A stretch of DNA of 64,000 nt from Apium graveolens (Eukaryota > Streptophyta > Magnoliopsida > Apiales > Apiaceae): positions 311,070,565 through 311,134,564 of the forward strand of contig NC_133648.1 of assembly GCF_009905375.1 (NCBI RefSeq). The letters run 5' to 3'. How positions within the stretch are numbered: the stretch's first letter is position 1; every line of letters starts with the position of its first letter. Below the pieces are notes generated by a model that saw only the letters and a list, made by a program, of their open reading frames with translations, did not search any database and had not been told where the DNA came from. The position numbers and the translations under genes are program-made. Below, in pieces: positions 58,501 to 64,000 of this stretch.

Positions 58501-59185
58501 GACATCAGGTAATAAAGGAACAGGAAGGACTTCACTTGATTGGGAATCCCGACTAAAGATTGCGCTGGGAGCTGCTAGAGGAATTGCTCACATACATGCA
58601 CAGGGCAGTGTCAGATTTACTCATGGCAACATTAAGTCATCCAATGTTCTTCTCAACAGAGATCTTGATGGCTGTGTATCCGATGCTGGACTAGCTTCTT
58701 TTAAGAATTATATACCTTTCAATCAAGGCTATCGAGCTCCAGAGGATACTGAACCTTTGAAAGCCACTCAGAAATCTGACGTGTACAGTTTTGGTGTACT
58801 CCTAATTGAAATGCTCACAGGAAAATCTCCAATAGAAATCTTGGGGGATGGTAACAATGTACTTGATTTACCTAGATGGGTCCAATCTGTTGTTCGCGAA
58901 CAAGGGACTGCCCAAGTTTTTGACGTTGAGCTGCGGAAGTACCAAAACATTGACAAAGAGTTGGTGCAGATGCTTCAAATTGCACTAGCTTGTGTAGCAA
59001 AAGTGCCAGATTTGCGACCAAGCATGGATCAAGTTGTAAAAATGATTGAGGAAATTCGACAACGTGACAACAACTCAGGGAATTCGAGTGTGCACACCCC
59101 AACCTATGTTAGTGTGACTCAGGCACGGATTGTTGGATATGACGCATATCCGATCGTCGAAATCAAAAAATCTGAAATTCTTTGA
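55597..59185 (+). CDS. DC1 zinc-finger / receptor-kinase-type pseudokinase fusion, 3 exons, 952 aa
   Basis: Exons 55597-56360, 56548-57965 and 58509-59185 have GT-AG introns and total 2859 nt with consistent phase. Residues 1 to ~600 hold eight or nine DC1-type Cys/His modules, for example FGCDACKHEKIKDLFYVCTK, CRLCNKKLNQ and CKACGSDFTGY. From about 623 a kinase domain of the LRR receptor kinase III type begins (FTKGSTYTFNLNDLSHALTE): glycine loop LGQGSYG (647-653), VVVK Lys669, catalytic loop HGNIKSSN (766-773) for HRDLKxxN, DAG (786-788) for DFG, and APE (804-806). Missing HRD and DFG residues point to a pseudokinase. There is no signal peptide or membrane span, so it is probably cytosolic. 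DC1 proteins are often stress or immunity linked. The alternative, two adjacent genes, is disfavoured because intron 1 joins the frames exactly and exon 2 itself holds both DC1 modules and the kinase start. Confidence 0.85.
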
Positions 59186-60190
59186 GACACACGCGACATC
59201 TTTTATATTGATAAAAAGTATGGTAAGGATGATTGAATTTTAATCCCACGCCACTTTATAAGCTAAACAATTCCTTAAACTATATATATTAGAATTTAAG
59301 CTGCCGCCGGGGCTTTCATCGATATTCTCCCGTGAAATTATCTTTATTTTTTTCATTGTTTTTATCTTTGTTATTAGATTTTGATTTCTATTTTTTTCCA
59401 AAAATAATTTTTAGATCAAAAACCATTGGAGCATCCGAGTTTTCAATCTTCTCCAATTAAGCGTATGGTTCTTCGTTTTCAAGGGGTCCGGGTTCTCTTG
59501 TTTTTGTGGTTTATTTTGTGGATCTAAGACTTGCTTTTATTTTGTAATTTCAATTTGGTTGTAGTCTCTGCTTAGTGATAGTTTTGGCATTTCTCCCCTT
59601 TATTTGTGAGAGTATGATTTTTGATTTAATGATAAAAGAATTTATGGGATTGCAATTATGGTCGATAATTCAAACGAGATTAGTTGTGATGAAGTGGGTA
59701 CATGTAAATATATCATTTTAATTCAATAAATGACGTGATTGTTTATCCAAAATAGATGATTGATCACTATCATTTATGTTTCATATTTATTCAACGCGAC
59801 TATTTTTGTAGATGCCGTGTGACTTTGAAATCGTTGTTGCTTCTTTATTTCTTCTCACATATTTATTTTGAATCTTGAGTTTGGCGAATATTTGATATCT
59901 AAATTGGTCAAGATTGTATGCGAACTTCCCGATCTGTTGCAATACCCGAAATGGTACATAAAACCGAGAACCAGCATCTCGTAAGGTCTTCTTGCAAGTG
60001 ACTGTTGGCGATATGGTTGCACCATGAGAAAATCCAAATCATTTTCTGCAAAAGAATCCTCCTTTGTGTTTGGTGTTTGTTGCGCGCTTCATGATCTGCT
60101 GCGTGTTTACCAAGTTGAAATGGAGATCGTCCATGATTGAGTCTTGTTCCTGTAACATCTACTCCAAACTGCTGCGCGTTTACTTACTAT
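59186..60190. other. Intergenic, no gene seen
   Basis: 3' flank of the DC1-kinase gene followed by AT-rich spacer. No coding family recognised. Confidence 0.55.
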
Positions 60191-60439
60191 TGGAAATAAG
60201 AGTAATATATATGAGTTGAGCTCAAAAGTCCATTCACAAGTCCATTAGTGTAACTAGCCCAATATGTATACAATTAGTATAGTCCAGTTCATAGAATAGG
60301 TTATATACATTTTTGTCATTTAGCATAACAGATTTTCCCGCCATTATATCTTGTATATATACAGATCTCATATTGTAAAATGTAGTGAGTTCAATCAATA
60401 AACTTTTCTTTTTTCATTTTCAATCTTTACAAAATATCA
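60191..60439 (+). repeat. 5' LTR of element 5 (~249 bp)
   Basis: TGGAAATAAGAG to AAAATATCA, the right border fixed by the PBS. TATATATACAG at 60353-60363 is a possible TATA box. The left border is uncertain by a few bases (TATTGGAAATAAG at 60188 is possible). Confidence 0.7.
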
Positions 60440-60451
60440 AGGTATCAGAGC
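60440..60451 (+). promoter_or_regulatory. Primer binding site of element 5
   Basis: AGGTATCAGAGC, one base off TGGTATCAGAGC, directly after the LTR. Confidence 0.85.
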
Positions 60452-60854
60452 AAGATGATTCTTCAATGGCGACCTTCATCATTTCTGCTCAATTCTGGTA
60501 ATCTCACATCATTTCTGCTCATCTCCTGTGATATCACATCGATCGATCTTCATCTTCATCAGGTTCTATAAATCATATCAAGATATCGTATAGTTAATTG
60601 TTTACGCAAGCATCTGTGTGTTGATTGATCGATAAAGATACAGACTAATCTGGTTCTTAATTGAACTTCTATGCTTCAGATTGATGTTTTTTAGGTTTTT
60701 TTTTATATACATATTAGCATCATTGTGTTTTTCCCCAATTTTTAATCTGAATTTTCATCCGAAACCTAATTTTGACCTAATCTTGCTAAAATCCTGGTGT
60801 TAGTCTTGTTTTCTTGTTTCAATTTCTACTGATCTTTTCTAAAGAACGATCAAA
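60452..60854 (+). other. Leader of element 5, non-coding
   Basis: AT-rich leader between PBS and gag start. It contains a short repeat CATCATTTCTGCTCA(A/T) at 60477 and 60506. Confidence 0.6.
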
Positions 60855-63800
60855 ATGACTACACAAAGCACAAACACAGACAATATACTAACTCAAAACA
60901 GTAATGATACCTCAAGTATCTATTATATTCATCCTTCTGATGCATCATCAAATCAGTTAGTTTCTGTGAAGTTTAATGGTACTGGTTATCATAACTGGAA
61001 GAGATCTATGACGTTGACTCTATCTGCCAAGAATAAATTGGGATTAGTCAATGGTGATATTGTTGAGCCTGAAAAGAATGCTGTTGAATATAAACTTTGG
61101 GAGAGATGCAATGATTTGGTTATCTCATGGATTTTATTCAATCTTGATGAATCCATTGCTAAAAGCGTACTGTTTATGAGAACTGCCAAGGAAATATGGG
61201 ATGATATTGAAGAAAGGTTTGGATATGCTTCAATGACACAGATCTACTCACTTGAACAGCAGATGCTTGAGATAAGTCAGGGACAGGATTCAATTTCAGA
61301 GTTTTTTACAAAGATGAAAACTATCTGGGATGGCATAAATGATGCTAATCCATTGCCAGTCTGTACTTGCAAATTGTGTACTTGCAATTTAACTCAAAGG
61401 ATTGTACAAAAACAACAGGAGCAGAGAATGTTACAGTTTATGATGAAGCTGAATGATCAATTTGCTGCTGTCAGGGCTAATATCTTAATGATGTATCATA
61501 TGCCAAATGTGTCTCAAGCTTATAGGTTGTTTGCTCAAGAAGAAAGGCACAAGGAGATATCAAATTTATCCAATCAAACTGAAGCAATGGCTTTTTATTC
61601 TGATAGAAGAAGGATTGGAGATCAGAAATTTGTCAACAATAGTTACACAAGAAAAAATCAGCCAAATCCTGTAATTCGACCATATGGTACTTTTGATGAT
61701 AAGAATCAGTCTGGAATGAAAGCAAAGCCTTACTATTTTTGCAGTCACTGTAAGATACCAGGCCACAGTTATGAAAGATGCTTCAAAGTACATGGTTTTC
61801 CACCTGGTTTCAAACCTAGACAGAACTCAAGAGTTGCTGCTTTTTCTTGTGGAAATCAAGAAGATGAAAATCAAACTGAACTTGGTACTGATATGTCATC
61901 TGATAAGTCTGCCATCTCAATGGAGCAATACAAACAATTTTTAGCAATGATCGGAAATCAGCAAAGTGATGCTTCAAAACAGACAGATGAGAATGAATCT
62001 TCTAAATTTGCTATGCTAGCAGGTATTGTATGTCTTACATCTCATTCATCATCTGATTGGCTTATTGACAGTGGGGCAACAGACCACATTTGTCCACACC
62101 TTGATAGGTTTCAGGAACTTAAACAAGTGACAATAAATGACAATTATATTACTATTCCAGATGGAAGTCAAGTAAAAGTAATGAATATAGGAACAGTGAA
62201 ACTGAATGAGTCAATTACATTGAAGGGAGTACTTCATGTACCTGATTTTCATTTTAGTTTAATCTATGTCAAAAGGATTTGTGATGACATGAATTGTCAT
62301 GTTATATTTTCTGACAATAATTGTTTACTTCAGGCCCCTTCTCTGAACAAACCTCCAATTCTTCTTGGTAGCATGGTCAATGGATTATACAGTACAAAGA
62401 GAAGAATTGCTGAAAATCTTGGAGATCAAACTCAACTTTGTACTGCAGCTAAACTCAATACAGTGGATCAAGCAAAACTCTGGCATCTTAGACTTGGTCA
62501 TCTACCTTTTGTTCAATTGTCGTCTATTGCTCCAGTAAACTCTATTAAAGAATGTGTCGAATCAACCGTTTGTCAAATCTGTCCAGCTGCTAGACAAACA
62601 AGACAACCATTTCCTGTAAGCCATATCAAAACTACTGATCCTTTTCAATTACTGCATATAGATATATGGGGTCCTTATAAACACAAAATGATTACTGGTT
62701 GTACTCAATTTCTCACCATTGTGGATGATTTTACTCGTTTTACTTGGATACATTTGATGAAATATAAATCTGAAGTTTCTGGTATTCTGGAGAATTTTTT
62801 GGTTCATGTCAAAACACAGTTTAATGCTAAAGTTTTAAGCATCAGATCTGATAATGCTTTAGAATTGGGTGCTGGACTGACTAAACTTTTATATATCAAA
62901 TATGGTATTACTCACCAAACCACCTGTGCTTATACTCCACAACAAAATGGTGTTGTGGAGAGAAAGCATAGGCACCTTCTTGAAACCGCTAGGGCATTGA
63001 ACCTTCAAGCTAAGCTTCCATCCAAATTTTGGGGTGATGCAGTCTTATGTGCAACATACCTCATAAATCGAATGCCATTGAAAAGTCTTGATTTTCAAAC
63101 TCCCTACTTTAAACTCTACAAAGAATCTCCAACCATTGCTCACCTAAGGACATTTGGATGTCTTTGCTTTGTCTCTACAAACAAAGTCAATAGAACAAAA
63201 TTTGATCCTAGAGCTATTGTTGGTGTCTTCATAGGAACTGTAATAATACTAAAGGTTACAGAGTCTATGATATGCTCAATCAGACTATCCTTATTTCAAG
63301 AGATGTGATCTTTCATGAGTTTTCTTTTCCCTTTTCTGTTATTTCTAGTAACAATTACACTCAAAAACAATATCTTGATCATATTTTCCTACCTCTAATG
63401 CCACAAATTCCATGTACAGAGGATGTTATTATTCATTCAAATACTTTATCTGTACCTTATCATTACCAGACTTCTACTCAGACAAATGTATCTGACTTTA
63501 CTAACAACACTGATATCACATCATCTGAAAGTGTTGATAGTGCACATTCTTCTCAGAATCATGATACACCAGAGGTTGTCCAACAGCCTATTCTTAGAAA
63601 ATCTTCTAGAACTGTTATTCAGCCTTCTTATTTACAAGATTATCTCTGTAATTCAGTCAAACATTCTTCTCACTGGTGCAATTTAGTTGCTCCATCTTCT
63701 TTACCAATTGCTCATCATGCATTGGTTTCTAGTCAGTCTCATATTACAGAACCTACCAGCTACAACCAGGCTTCTAGTAATCCACTCTGGGTTCAAGCAA

Positions 63801-64000
63801 TGGAAAAGGAAATTCAGGCTCTTGAAGCAAATAAAACCTGGGAGTTAGTTCCACTTCCTGAAGGGAAGAAAGCTATAGGTAGCAAATGGGTATACAAAGT
63901 AAAACTGAATGCAGATGGATCTTTAGAAAGATGTAAAGCTAGGTTAGTAGCCAAAGGCTATAACCAGAAATATGGAGTTGATTTTGAAGAGACTTTTTCT
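60855..64000 (+). pseudogene. Gag-pol of element 5 with one frameshift, incomplete at the window end
   Basis: The first frame (60855-63308) encodes a Copia Gag (VKFNGTGYHNWKRSMTL), zinc knuckle CSHCKIPGHSYERC, protease LIDSGATDHICP, pre-integrase WHLRLGHL and an integrase with D, D and E in HIDIWGP, SIRSDNALEL and QQNGVVERKHR. After FIG near 63236 one base appears to be missing. The next frame continues from about 63239 to the window end with YRVYDMLNQTILISRDVIF and the RT start (WVQAMEKEIQALEANKTWEL, KWVYKVKLNADGSLERCKAR). Only this frameshift was found, so the copy is young or nearly intact. The Gag type suggests an Ale-like lineage. Confidence 0.85.

Larger units (their letters stand above)
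60191..64000 (+). mobile_element. Element 5: Copia element, left part (continues past the window)
   Basis: A short 5' LTR is followed by an initiator-Met PBS, gag, protease, integrase and the start of RT in Copia order. The 3' part and 3' LTR lie outside, so the target duplication cannot be checked. Confidence 0.85.

Noticed and set aside
60440..60451. TGGTATCAGAGC-like sites as possible tRNA genes (also 34649-34660, 39831-39842)
   Set aside because: Only the 3' end complement is present and each site lies next to an LTR, so they are primer binding sites.

Overview
The window is nuclear DNA from a flowering plant, most likely a eudicot. The coding exons have plant gene structure (GT-AG introns, AT-rich introns), one gene encodes a plastid-targeted SufC, and more than half of the sequence is LTR retrotransposon. 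Element style hints at an asterid such as Apiaceae, but the sequence alone does not prove it. No prokaryotic features, CRISPR arrays or rRNA were seen.

Layout. (1) 153-5508, minus: complete eight-exon gene for an RNFT1/2-like membrane RING E3 ligase (464 aa). (2) 7596-15353, minus: complete six-exon gene for plastid SufC (ABCI6/NAP7, 316 aa). Its second intron is about 3.9 kb and holds fragments of unrelated genes between diverged direct repeats. (3) 16218-36211: a Ty3/Gypsy Tat-lineage element (element 1). Its 3' LTR is split by a younger SIRE-like Copia element (element 2, 28641-36033), and both target-site duplications survive. (4) 36455-40779, minus: a Copia element with a large internal deletion (element 4). 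It lies beside a glutamyl-tRNA synthetase pseudogene (40801-41110). (5) 41980-53330: a second Tat-lineage element (element 3), related to element 1 but with many disabling changes. (6) 53768-54776: a non-autonomous hAT element. (7) 55597-59185, plus: an intact three-exon gene that appears to fuse eight or nine DC1 zinc-finger modules to a receptor-kinase-type pseudokinase domain (952 aa). (8) 60191-64000, plus: the start of a Copia element (element 5) that runs off the window.

The three host genes are not functionally linked as a cluster. RNFT-like proteins are ER-type ubiquitin ligases, SufC powers plastid Fe-S cluster assembly, and the DC1-kinase fusion looks like a cytosolic signalling or immune-type protein. 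The DC1-kinase fusion is the most interesting item. Next is an antisense spliced gene carried by both Tat elements, which has its own conserved G-box/TATA promoter in each.

Exon borders were read by eye from splice signals and reading-frame agreement. No alignments or database searches were run.
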